Positions 10,713 through 19,889 of a stretch of 33,085 bases of DNA are shown here, in pieces; the stretch's first letter is position 1; each line of letters begins with the position of its first letter. The translations under genes were made by a program, and so were the position numbers. The notes under the pieces are model-generated. The model was given only the letters and a program-made list of their open reading frames with translations. It was not told where the DNA came from and ran no database searches. The stretch is from assembly GCA_036250225.1 (NCBI GenBank), contig JAPZLL010000086.1, positions 1-33,085 of the forward strand, in the 5' to 3' direction. The stretch is from Cercophora sp. LCS_1 (lineage: Eukaryota > Ascomycota > Sordariomycetes > Sordariales > Lasiosphaeriaceae).

Positions 10713-13076
10713 TCAGACGAGTGTGAGAACAGCCGTGTCCGCTTCCTCGAAGAACCTGTACACATTGGACTCAGAACGATCATTAAAATCGTTCTCAGAC
10801 CTCAACTGAAAGCTTCCTAGCAGCCGATATGCTTCGCCCTCGCCGCTGAACGTGTCACTCTGCAGCGTCATGATGAGGCCGGCGACACCGACAACGCCGC
10901 TGGTTGGGACCTGATGTACGCCGACAAGAAGCACTTGAGAGGCCGTACCCCGGTCACTTGCCAGGCCAACTTCAATCGCCCTTTTATCCTGAGGACCATC
11001 AGCGAGTATGATCAACGCCCAGCGGTCCTCGCTCCCTTCCACGCCGCCCCATCTAGCAGAGTGGTACCCAAAGTCGTCATGCCAATTACCCCAGGAAATG
11101 TCAACGCGATTCTTGAGACGAAGTAACGGCTGCACCTTGGCGGACAAAACGAGATGAGCGCCAGTCAGAGCGCCATACGGTGCTATCTCTGCGAACAGCT
11201 GCACACTCCAGAACTCAACTTTGGCGAACTGTGTGCCCCAGCTCACAGTGTCCATGGTGACGGGGCCGTCGATACTAGCCCACGACCACGACGGCGCACG
11301 GTAACCAGCCGGCCTTGTAGCCGTTGGTATCTTGGGAGACCAAAGCAGTTGAGACAGCCAAGTACTCGGCCGTGAGCGATCGACCAGGAGACCAGCGACG
11401 TACAGGGCGTCTTCACCACGCGCTTTGCTCATGCCCACCATGTGCTGGGCGAGGGCGGAAATAGCCCACAGCTTGTCGCTGCCCCGCCCGAGACCGCGCA
11501 GAGTGTAGTCCTTGACGATGACACCCCACTGGTGAGCGGTCGGCATGTCAATGAGTACGCCGGCGGGGAAGACTCCTACGACAAATGAGTGATGTCCGGG
11601 CATCACCCGGTCGCCGAGACCCGCCATGTCGCCGCCACAGCCGCCAATTGAGTTCAAGCACGACCAATACAGCGGGCGCCGGGCGAAAATGAGTATGCGC
11701 CGAGACAGAAGGGACTCCTGCAGGGTCCAACCACGACCGGTGATCGGTTCCGGATCATCACCTGTCCCCGTCAACTGGTCTATCTCACTGGTCAAGTACC
11801 CGTGACTAGCGACGCCGTCACCGGTGCAGATCTGAATCCGGATCGGTCCGGCCCCGTACCTAGTGCTCTCCCGCAAGCCAAGAAACCCGTAGACAGCACG
11901 CTCGGACGAGGCGGCGCAGAGGGTGATCGTTGCGCGGCCATAGTAGCTCGCCATGCGAGTGATCTCAACTGCTTTGTCCGGGTTATTGCCCAGTCCATCC
12001 ATATCATCTTGGAGGATGCACAGCGAGTCGACCCAGAGATACCGAAAGGCTGTCTCCCGAGCCACCCAGACGGCGTCCTGCAGCGTTCGCGAGAACGCAT
12101 CCAGCGAAAGACCGCGCTTATACTCCGCAAGCCTGCTGTTGAGAAGCTTTGCTTCTTGGTCGCCACCCCAGCAATACGACAGAACCATGAACCCCGCCTC
12201 CGAGATGCCGTCCAGGAGCGCTCCATCACCGTCGGTCGTCTCCACCAGCCGCAGAACTGGCCTCTCAACCGTCCCAACATCCAACAGTCGCGTCGGTATA
12301 TCCCGAAAATCAATCTTTTCCTTCGGGAGAACGTTCTCCGCCGTCCTATCCAGCGCAAGATGCCCAATCTGATCGGTCCGACACCAGGTATGCTTCTCCA
12401 TGCACGTCGAGAAACAGTTCTTCGCGAACCGCATCGACTGGGCAGATCTCACATCCCGCTCGTAGGGTCGCGTCCGGACGTGCCTAGACGCGGGCTCACT
12501 CGCCTCAGCTGAGATGCAAAGCCTGCCGATGGACAATGGATCCCGTTGAAACGCCTTATCATCGCAGACAAGCGAGAACTCAAGCAGATAGGAGTCGTTC
12601 TTGTGCGGTTCCAGCAGGATATGCCCCGATGCGGTGTACCGGACGTTGGCCCCAATGGAAGCCATAACGCTGTGCGCCCGCCAGTCGTCGCTGACGCAGT
12701 GGATGTTGCGGGCCGTCGCGCCGGTGAGCCATCGGTACAGATCGCAGCCGGAGTGGGCGGCTTCGGTTGCCTGGGTCAAGTTGTAGTCGAGTCGGATCGA
12801 GTAATCCACGCGTAACGGCGGTGGAGTGGTGATGAGGTAGGGTTCGTTGCAGTGTGGACAGACATAGCCTCCTGATGGTGCGAGTTGTTTTACACCGAGG
12901 CGTTTGCAAGCCCAGCAAAGATTTTCGGATGTCTTGGTTTGGAGTCTGAGTTGGAGGGTTTGGCAGTGTGCGCAAGTGTGCGGGTTTTCGGAGGTGAAGG
13001 GGGCTTGTCCTAGTGTTCCGGGGCGCGGGCGGTTCAGGAGGGCCTCGAGATATGAGATGATTTCGGGGATCTCCAT
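10713..13076 (-). CDS. Heterokaryon incompatibility (HET) domain protein, gene 2, with N-terminal cysteine pairs
   Basis: A single uninterrupted frame of 787 residues starts at the ATG at 13076. Residues about 33-85 carry three C-x2-C pairs (CAHC, CWAC, CPHC) that could form a zinc ribbon, followed by GCDLYRW. The HET core begins near residue 300 with MVLSYCWGG and continues with TLQDAVWVARETAFRYLWVD, SLCILQDD, ASYYGRATITLCAAS and GRGWTLQESLLSRRILIF, the standard order of family blocks. The C-terminal 300 residues include a YRAPSWSWASIDGPV segment common behind fungal HET domains. It is convergent with the other HET gene. The two share only family-level blocks and differ in intron content and N-terminus, so they look like old paralogues, not a recent duplication. 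Confidence 0.93.
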   Translation of the reverse strand: MEIPEIISYLEALLNRPRPGTLGQAPFTSENPHTCAHCQTLQLRLQTKTSENLCWACKRLGVKQLAPSGGYVCPHCNEPYLITTPPPLRVDYSIRLDYNLTQATEAAHSGCDLYRWLTGATARNIHCVSDDWRAHSVMASIGANVRYTASGHILLEPHKNDSYLLEFSLVCDDKAFQRDPLSIGRLCISAEASEPASRHVRTRPYERDVRSAQSMRFAKNCFSTCMEKHTWCRTDQIGHLALDRTAENVLPKEKIDFRDIPTRLLDVGTVERPVLRLVETTDGDGALLDGISEAGFMVLSYCWGGDQEAKLLNSRLAEYKRGLSLDAFSRTLQDAVWVARETAFRYLWVDSLCILQDDMDGLGNNPDKAVEITRMASYYGRATITLCAASSERAVYGFLGLRESTRYGAGPIRIQICTGDGVASHGYLTSEIDQLTGTGDDPEPITGRGWTLQESLLSRRILIFARRPLYWSCLNSIGGCGGDMAGLGDRVMPGHHSFVVGVFPAGVLIDMPTAHQWGVIVKDYTLRGLGRGSDKLWAISALAQHMVGMSKARGEDALYVAGLLVDRSRPSTWLSQLLWSPKIPTATRPAGYRAPSWSWASIDGPVTMDTVSWGTQFAKVEFWSVQLFAEIAPYGALTGAHLVLSAKVQPLLRLKNRVDISWGNWHDDFGYHSARWGGVEGSEDRWALIILADGPQDKRAIEVGLASDRGTASQVLLVGVHQVPTSGVVGVAGLIMTLQSDTFSGEGEAYRLLGSFQLRSENDFNDRSESNVYRFFEEADTAVLTLV

Positions 13077-13490
13077 CGTAAGTTAAGACGACGTTGGAGA
13101 TTACAGTTTTAAATTGAGAGAAAGACTTGGAGGTGAGCAAAACGGGCTGGGTGTTTGCAAACAGTTTCGTGCGCCCAACGAACCGTCAATGCGGGGTTGC
13201 TTTGTATGCATGTTGGCGCCTAAAAGTTTCAGGTTTGGCCTCGTCACTTGTTCTTGCCGGTGACTTGTCACGCGTGAGCGCATACATCGTCCGCCGGCAT
13301 GGACCAACGTGAGTTGTAGGGTCAACAGGGGCATCCCCTTCGTTTACGTTTTACAACAGAAGACTGCAGAAACTTCTCTCCCTTCAAGCCCTCATCGCAT
13401 CCGATAACAAATGCAACCTCTCACATTTGGACTTCAAAATTGAAAGCCATACCCCGACCCACTCAAACCCTACAGAACCAAACCTATCAC
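13077..13490. other. Intergenic region
   Basis: This should hold the promoter of the minus-strand HET gene and the 3' flank of the DUF899 gene. Plus-strand proline-rich frames here are shadows of the DUF899 gene's opposite strand. No other feature is recognised. Confidence 0.5.
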
Positions 13491-14213
13491 CTACTCTTTT
13501 TCTTCCACGTCATCCCCAACAGCCTCATCTCCCTTTACTTCCTCCCCCTTCCCAACCTGCAAAATTGGCCTCCCACCCACCATCCACTGCCCTCCCTTCC
13601 CTCCAAAACCCTGCGGCCATCCCTCCGGCGACGTCTCTCCAACCTCCTGCCTCCCAAAAACCGTCAAATCCAACAACCCATACGAATTCGCCATCACCTC
13701 ACACCCCCTCCCCGTCGTCGCGTACGTCTGAAACACCTCGTCACCAACCCTCAAATACGCGACCAACACCCCATCCGCAATATCCTCGATCTTGTCGCTA
13801 TCAACATGATACCACGGCATTTTCAAGCCCAGAAACTCTCGATACGCACTGATTTCCTCCCACGGCCCAGCTGACAACGTGGCAAACGTCACGCCGCGCG
13901 AGTGCAGGTAGGATAATTCCTGCACGTGGCCGTTGAAAAAGGTGCAGCCTGAGCATTGGGACGAGAAGGGAGCGCCGGGTGTCCACATGTGGATGTAGAT
14001 GAGGAGTTGGGAGCGGGACTCGAAGGCGGAGAGGAGGGTGGTTGGGCCGGCAGCGCCGATGAGGGGGATATTGGGGACGGACACCATGGGGAGGGTGCGG
14101 CGGGCGGTGGCGAGGGCGTCCGAGGTGCGGGTGTGGGCTTTTTCGAGGGGACGGAGGGTGGTGAGGTTGCGTTGGAAGGTGGTGCGGTCTGTGATGGGGG
14201 GCGTGGGTGTCAT
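13491..14213 (-). CDS. DUF899 family thioredoxin-like protein
   Basis: An intronless frame of 240 residues starts with a genuine ATG at 14213. The N-terminal third has the DUF899 pattern: RRTLPMVSVPNIPL, then LLSAFESRSQLLIYIHMW, and a thioredoxin-fold cysteine pair SSQCSGCTFF near residue 87. Next come a helix (NGHVQELSYLHSRGVTFATL), a conserved tryptophan-containing block (FLGLKMPWYHVDSD) and an aromatic/glycine C-terminal part. The DUF899 family is predicted to have a thioredoxin-like fold, but its substrate is not established in general. The extreme C-terminus is acidic (EEVKGDEAVGDDVEEKE). There is no signal peptide, so a cytosolic location is likely. Its neighbours give no clue to a pathway. 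Confidence 0.88.
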   Translation of the reverse strand: MTPTPPITDRTTFQRNLTTLRPLEKAHTRTSDALATARRTLPMVSVPNIPLIGAAGPTTLLSAFESRSQLLIYIHMWTPGAPFSSQCSGCTFFNGHVQELSYLHSRGVTFATLSAGPWEEISAYREFLGLKMPWYHVDSDKIEDIADGVLVAYLRVGDEVFQTYATTGRGCEVMANSYGLLDLTVFGRQEVGETSPEGWPQGFGGKGGQWMVGGRPILQVGKGEEVKGDEAVGDDVEEKE

Positions 14214-14842
14214 TTTGGTGTTGCTGTGTTTTGATGGAAGTGAAGAGTTGAAGCGTGATGAAGTGTGGCTGCTGAAGATTGAAGATTGGTGGTTGGAGTG
14301 GAGGAGACCAACGGTTGGAAAGGAGATTATGTGTGAGGTTTTGAGGATGGGGATTACTGATCAGGGTTGTTTCTTATGCTGGGAAAGACGGGAGACGGCT
14401 TTCTTCGTTGGACCGTCTTATTTCTGCTGGACGTATAGCCGTGCAAGAACAAGGCGATTTCGTACTGAGTCAAGCACATCTGGTCTTGGCCCCGCAGCTC
14501 TGTTTGCCAAGGTCGCGACGCAGCTGCATGCATGCCGAGTGCCTGCCGGAAACCCAGGCAACAGCGTATTGTTTTACACAAAGGTTGCCCCCGGCAATTT
14601 CCATGTTTGTGCGTGACCCTGAGCTACCCTGATCTCGGGTGGGCGATGGGTGCCGCCCCAAACCTCTATCGTGGTCGACTGTTGGCAGCATGGCCTGGTT
14701 CCGCCATCCCCGGTGCTAGGCCCTCGGAAATACGTGGACACCTTCAATCTCCCCGGTGAACTCTTCATGCAAGGTTCACCATGAAGAGAAGTTCGATGCT
14801 GGGTTCCAAGTGTTGAAACGAGAATATCGAGTACTACTCCCC
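14214..14842. other. Intergenic region
   Basis: This is about 630 bp between two minus-strand genes, holding the DUF899 promoter and the 3' flank of the membrane protein gene. Short frames on both strands show no family features. Confidence 0.5.
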
Positions 14843-16618
14843 CTAGAGAAAGCTGATAATCCAGACCGCCGCCAAGGCTATGAGCGTTGCACACAGACCC
14901 ACGACATTTACGTTGACGTGGTCGATGTCGTGGAATAGGATTCTATCGCACAAAAACACCTTTTCTTTTCCCAGACTCATATCGTGCGAGAGAGTTGAAT
15001 TAAGCACAAACCAGTTGAGCCAGATCCCGTTACGCGCCAGCAACATGGCGTCCAGAATTGAAAGTCTGAACCAGTGCGTCACCTCGGTCTGCCAATTCGT
15101 GGTGCGAAGCAGCTCAGGGTAGTAGCCGTGCTGGACTATGTCGAACCAGGTCCTAAGCGGGACTTGGCCCATCTCCCGGGTCCGAAGGCTGAGGTATCGG
15201 TAGATGGATTGCCAAGCTGCCATGGCCTCATAGAGGTAGACAATCTCGGAGACGAAACCATTGCCGTTGGGCATGTCGATGGCGTGGAGATATCTGGTCA
15301 GATTCGATACGGCGGGCTGGCGGGGCCCCCATGCCGTGCACTCGTCCTGCTGGCCATCGGCTGCCCTCGACGCGCAAAATTGAAACCGTTCCGCGCAGCC
15401 GATTGCTGTTGCCTCTCGATGGGCATAGTAATATCCATCCTTCTCGAGAGACGCGTTAAACAAGGCATCGTTAACCGGGTGGTCATACCCCGTTGGGCCG
15501 GCCCAATAAACCACGAGAAAGGCCTCGGCGTCGCGTTGTTGCAGATCTGGGTGCAGGAGGTGTGCGTTAGTATCGCCTTCGTCATGGACCATCTGGATGG
15601 GCTTGTGTGGTAATATGGTCATGTCGCGGGGTCCTCGAGGTTTGTGTTGGTGTAGCGTCCTTAGGCCGTTCTTAGAGTCGAGCAACATGTGAGTAGTCAC
15701 GACGCTTTCCGGCTCCTCCTCCTTGTTTCCAACTGTCGGGGCAACCGAGAGAACCGTCCCGATGTCTGGCCGGTGATGAAGGAACCGATCCAAGCGGACA
15801 GGAGCGCACTCCAACGCTTGGTTCATCGAGATGCCACGGTGGGCCGTGTTGATACCGAGGTGGCGAGCGGTAATGTCCATTCGCGTCACCAAGAATGACT
15901 GGTTTTCCCCCTCTGTGCAGACCGTCTCTTCGAACGGGCATTGTGAGGAGAAATCCACCTCGAGTCTATGCGAGGACAGCTTCCACGGGAGGGCGAAATC
16001 CGGGCAGTGTGCGCGTCTTGGCGCTTCCCAGCAGAGGCGGCCGATGAGGTCGACCTCGATGGCGCTTTGTTGAATGGCACCCCAGCTACGGATGCTGTAG
16101 GTCCCTAGACCGTCATGACGACAATCGGGGCCGCCTTTGGACCGGACGATAGGTGCGCCAATGCCGCCTTCGCTCAACAAGTAGGGTACCGCAACACCCA
16201 TGGCGATGAAGGCGAAGGCATTGAGTAGAGCCGCTGTTCCGAAGACGGGATGTGAGCTTAGGTTCCGAGTTTGAGGACCTGTTCGTCCCCCAGGTCTGTG
16301 TTTCACCATCTCACTGGCCTTCAGCCCTATAGAGCGTATCAAGTCCAGAACAGCATCGCCTTGGGAAGGGTTGGTCCGCCGGTTCTCGCCCGAGGGTGCT
16401 GCAGCCCGGTAGAGCCATTTGTGCGCCAATCGTCTCGATATAACCCAGGCCCGCCCCTGGGTGCAGCTTAGGAGCGTTGTAAACAGGGCCAAGATGCAAA
16501 TTGCTTCGCTGTTGCCCACGGTCCACTTGCAGCGCGATAGCATAGGCTCTCCGTGGTCAATCCAGATACCCTCGTAAACGTGGTCTTGCATTCGTATTTC
16601 CTTTGTTTCGAGAGGCAT
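14843..16618 (-). CDS. Fungal-specific large membrane protein of unknown function
   Basis: A single open frame of about 591 residues starts at the ATG at 16618; a second ATG nine codons on (MQDHVYEG) is also possible. The pattern fits a Pezizomycotina family of uncharacterised membrane proteins: an opening block YEGIWIDHGEPML, a first membrane helix (AICILALFTTLLSC) leading to WVISRRLAHKWL, a second helix near residues 130-150 (LLNAFAFIAMGVAVPYLL), a long probably extracytoplasmic middle with paired cysteines and sites such as NLS, NQS, NAS and NLT, and a C-terminal helix (VGLCATLIALAAVWIISFL) at the stop. No catalytic motif is visible. Family membership is recalled from sequence pattern only. 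The frame is intact and has no evident intron. Confidence 0.72.
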   Translation of the reverse strand: MPLETKEIRMQDHVYEGIWIDHGEPMLSRCKWTVGNSEAICILALFTTLLSCTQGRAWVISRRLAHKWLYRAAAPSGENRRTNPSQGDAVLDLIRSIGLKASEMVKHRPGGRTGPQTRNLSSHPVFGTAALLNAFAFIAMGVAVPYLLSEGGIGAPIVRSKGGPDCRHDGLGTYSIRSWGAIQQSAIEVDLIGRLCWEAPRRAHCPDFALPWKLSSHRLEVDFSSQCPFEETVCTEGENQSFLVTRMDITARHLGINTAHRGISMNQALECAPVRLDRFLHHRPDIGTVLSVAPTVGNKEEEPESVVTTHMLLDSKNGLRTLHQHKPRGPRDMTILPHKPIQMVHDEGDTNAHLLHPDLQQRDAEAFLVVYWAGPTGYDHPVNDALFNASLEKDGYYYAHREATAIGCAERFQFCASRAADGQQDECTAWGPRQPAVSNLTRYLHAIDMPNGNGFVSEIVYLYEAMAAWQSIYRYLSLRTREMGQVPLRTWFDIVQHGYYPELLRTTNWQTEVTHWFRLSILDAMLLARNGIWLNWFVLNSTLSHDMSLGKEKVFLCDRILFHDIDHVNVNVVGLCATLIALAAVWIISFL

Positions 16619-16870
16619 CCTGTCATGGGTGTCAGACAAGAGTGTTACAGACCGAGAGGATGCCAGGCAGGTTGGGGGTCGAGCGCGGGAAACACGGTGA
16701 CCAGAAAGCTGCTGGTCTATAACGGCCCTCGATGAGTGCCCGAAAATCCCGCAGCCCTACCGCCCAATGACGTGGTAGGTGCCTAAGCCATTGATGGCGG
16801 TGGCGCAGTTGAGGTACACTACCAATGACAGGCTTGACGAGCGTTCAGTGAGGACGTGTTGACGGTGGCT

Positions 16871-17173
16871 GTCACGCATTACCACTGCACTAAAAAGCAC
16901 GGCACGTTCAATTGCTCTGACGTGGCAATCACTGTACATACCATGTCGGCGCGCCCCCTCAGCTCTAAAGAGATTTTGACGGTTTAGGGCTGGAGAATCT
17001 TGTATCCTGGAGGTAGCCAAACTCCATGTGCCTGCACCTTGTCTCGAACTCATGAGGTCTTGGCGCTACGCCGGGTGGCAAATTCTGGAAACTGCAAGCC
17101 AATAGAGGAACTGAGACTCTTGATTGCCACATATTGCCGCTGCACTAACAAGCACGGAACGTTCAATTACTCT
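16871..17173. repeat. Diverged 48-bp direct repeat, two copies 255 bp apart
   Basis: Copy 1 is 16871-16918 and copy 2 is 17126-17173. They agree at 40 of 48 positions without gaps by eye, sharing CTGCACTAA and CACGTTCAATT-like blocks (ACGTTCAATT in both). Six of the eight differences are transitions, as expected from repeat-induced point mutation or ordinary decay. Similarity fades but seems to continue past the right ends (CACTGT/CGCTGT). It may be the remains of a repeat family or long terminal repeat. Confidence 0.65.
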
Positions 17174-17469
17174 ATGCAATGGTAGTCGCTGTTTATCTGA
17201 CAGCTCCTTATCGCTAGCTTGCTAGCGGCCGCACGGAACCTCGTGGACCTGGTTCCGTCCGACAACCTGCTATCACTCGGATTGCAGAGAACCCTAGCTA
17301 TCAAAGCTATTAGGGCCCAGGATTCGGCAGAGTGGGTTTCACCCAACAAAGGGATGGCCAGGCTTCTATGGATACCGGCAGATGAAGACCACAAGGGCCA
17401 AACATGGTCAGCTACGCGGAGCACCGGGGTGGGCGACCAGCCGTTTGCGGGCCCGGAGATATGCTACGA

Positions 17470-17491
17470 TTTTTTTTTTTTTTTTTTTTTT
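17470..17491. repeat. Poly-T tract of 22 bases
   Basis: An uninterrupted run of 22 T follows ATGCTACGA and precedes AAAGTTTC. It could be the poly(A) tail of a retroposed copy inserted on the minus strand, but no target-site duplication was identified. A simple homopolymer is the cautious reading. Confidence 0.7.
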
Positions 17492-18309
17492 AAAGTTTCT
17501 TTGATATTTTCGATACGGAACAAATCTGTATGCGATGAAGACGGCCAAGTTTATTGCGCTGAGTAGGAGGATTTATACACGGGATAACTGACTACCTCTC
17601 TGTTAAATCATACGATCCCGGACACAGTTCAATACGAACATCTGGGAACTTGAAGCAAACGCCTGGCCATTTGGTCGGTGTATTTGTCTTTCTCCAAGTG
17701 CCCCCCACCTGTATCGGGGACCTGGACATCCCCTCAGACTACAAAAGGACCCCGCATCCTGGGGCGCCCCCGGGACGTTCACCGGTCTGCCTTGTCCGAA
17801 AAAGGGCAGGTTTGGTTGTTACCACCTGCGAAACGCCTCTGCCGGACTTGGACCCGCTCGCCTGGTCAGGGGTAGGGATAGGGCCCCACTGTTATCCCTT
17901 GGCAGGGAACCTGGGCAGAATTCATAACATTGTGCCTCCCTAATTCCCTATCGACCGGGTCAACAACCTGGGAAGTCTAATATTGGCGTCGGCGTTGCAT
18001 TGTCTCTCCCTGTTGGTGGTGATGAGAGCTCGATGAAATGGGTTAGGATGCTTATCTGTGCCGCTCTTGAGCCGTCAGCCCTGAAGCCCTTGACCAGTCG
18101 TCGGCCTCATCAACGGGCGGCCGGCCCCTGTCATCGCACGGACGCGGCACCTCCCGGCAAGCTTTCCTGGTCCGCAGCTCCCCGCTTCAACTCTTCCAAA
18201 TCGTTTGTCGAGCGGCCGCGACGCCGTCCCTTCGCTCTCGCAATGCCGACACTGGGTCCAGACCTACATCTGGGCCTGGGAAACGACTAGGGGTTCCGCG
18301 ACCAAAATC

Positions 18310-18341
18310 TTTTTTTTTCTTCTTTTTTTTTTTTTTTTCTT
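18310..18341 (+). promoter_or_regulatory. T-rich tract upstream of the second rhodopsin-fold gene
   Basis: Thirty-two bases of almost only T, broken by single C or TC, end 64 bp before the ATG at 18405. Pyrimidine tracts near transcription starts are common in filamentous fungal promoters and leaders, and nucleosome-excluding poly-T is known in yeast. A regulatory role is inferred. Confidence 0.35.
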
Positions 18342-18404
18342 GTGGACTCTACTGGCTCTGTGCGTCGAATCTTGGCCCCCCGTTTTGCGGGCCGACTCAA
18401 CACC

Positions 18405-19889
18405 ATGTCCACGATCAAGCCCTCGTCGTACACGCCCGAAGAGCTAGCTCTTCTCCCACATGACAGTCTCGGACCGACGCTCCTCGCGACGAGCTGGTCT
18501 CTGACGGCCCTCGCGACTCTATTTCTCGGGCTGAGGGGGTACTGCAAGATCAGCCGCCACCGAGGTCTCTGGTGGGACGATTGGGTCTTGGTCGCTGCCT
18601 GGGTGCGTTTTCTCTCGTCCTCACAATGGGGTTTGCGGGCGACTAGGTACTTACCTGTCCAGCACAGGTGACGCTGGTTGTCGACGTCGCCGTTGCGACC
18701 CACTTGGTCGTCGACTACACGTACGGGCACCACACGTGGGACTTTCGCGCTCCTGATATCGACAGGTTTTTTTTGGTCGTGAACGTCCGCGCCACCCTCA
18801 CGGTCACCGCCATCGCCTGGACCAAGACGGCCTTTGCCCTCACGATGCTACGCCTCACCGACGGCTGGATTAAGACGGCTCTGTGGTTCATCATCATCAC
18901 TATGAACATCGCCTTGGGTATCACGGCCTTGTTGTTCTGGATTCCGTGCACGCCCGTGCAAAAGTCGTGGACGCCGACCATACAGGAAGGGTCTTGCTGG
19001 GATCCCACCATAGTGATTCATTATAATATCTTCTCGGGCGGTACGCTTTGTCATATCCTCGCCTCTCCGCGGGGCCCTCTGCGACTCGTGGACAGGAACG
19101 CGCGAATTGCCATGATGGGAGCTGACCCTTTTGATTCGCAGCCTACTCGGCCGCTGTTGACTTTACTCTAGCCCTGCTGCCATGGAAGCTGCTACTCAAC
19201 CTCCAGATGAAGAGGACAGAGAAGTTTGGTGCCGCCATCGCACTGAGTATGGGTCTTGTGTAGGTTTACTACCTCGTCGCACGTACGTGTCATTTGTCCA
19301 AGGGAGACGGCTGAATGTCTCTTTGTCCCAGGGCCGGCATCTCCGCTGTCGTCAAGACAGCCAAGCTTCCGAATCTCACCACCAACGACGTGTGTAAGCT
19401 ACCTCAGCTGCTCCGCTCCGTGTCCTCAACTAGGTAGTCACCTCTTTTGAGCGGCTTGTTTGCTGACCTGACGACATGCCCGAAACAGACGATGCAGCGG
19501 ATCTGGTAATCTGGGACATCACCGAGCCAGCGGTGAGCATGGTGGGCGCATGCATTCCAGTGCTTCGCGTCCTGGTGCGGGACATGCGGAGCACAGGGCG
19601 GCGCTATAGCAAGACCGAGGACCCATCAGATCTCCCTGACCCTACTTGGCCGGGTTGGAAAATCGACGGGCTTGCAAGTAACTCCTCGCCCAGTTCGGCA
19701 AACGGCGTTCGGGAGGCCGACGATAACGGGAGTGAAAAGAGCATACTGCAGGCCCCGCCCGTCCAGGACGGACATACTACCACCCTGCACACGCAGAAGG
19801 TGACGGTCGAGTCCAAACCACGCGAGCGTGGCGATCATGTCATCGACTATGACTGTGGGTATGAGCTCGGGACCATTCGTTCCAGGTAG
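18405..19889 (+). CDS. Fungal rhodopsin-fold integral membrane protein (SAT4/PTH11-like), gene B
   Basis: This second seven-helix protein of the family has about 383 residues in five exons: 18405-18602, 18668-19040, 19142-19259, 19332-19393 and 19489-19889. Each junction keeps frame and rebuilds family blocks: LWWDDWVLVAAWVTLVVD across intron 1, AYSAAVDFTLALLPWKLLLNLQ after intron 2, SMGLVAGISAVVKTAKLP across intron 3, and NDVYDAADLVIWDITEPAVS across intron 4. The late helix ends in ACIPVLRVLVRDM. The C-terminal 110 residues are hydrophilic, as usual for a cytoplasmic tail. The start ATG has a CACC context. Family members include PTH11-type receptors acting in surface sensing, but most have no known ligand. 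No G-protein or pathway gene lies beside it. Confidence 0.88.

Larger units (their letters stand above)
16619..18404. other. Long intergenic region with repeat traces
   Basis: About 1.8 kb separates two divergently oriented genes. It contains an imperfect 48-bp direct repeat (16871 and 17126), a 22-T tract at 17470-17491 and a T-rich tract at 18310-18341 just before the next gene. No protein-coding gene is supported. The repeats and the poly-T suggest a decayed mobile element, but no ends or coding domain could be recognised. Confidence 0.55.

Noticed and set aside
11802..12512. 236-codon plus-strand frame inside the second HET gene
   Set aside because: It is the antisense of a well-supported HET domain and has no features of its own.
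13427..13874. Proline-rich plus-strand frames
   Set aside because: They are the reverse-strand reading of the DUF899 gene's 3' part; composition alone explains the proline.
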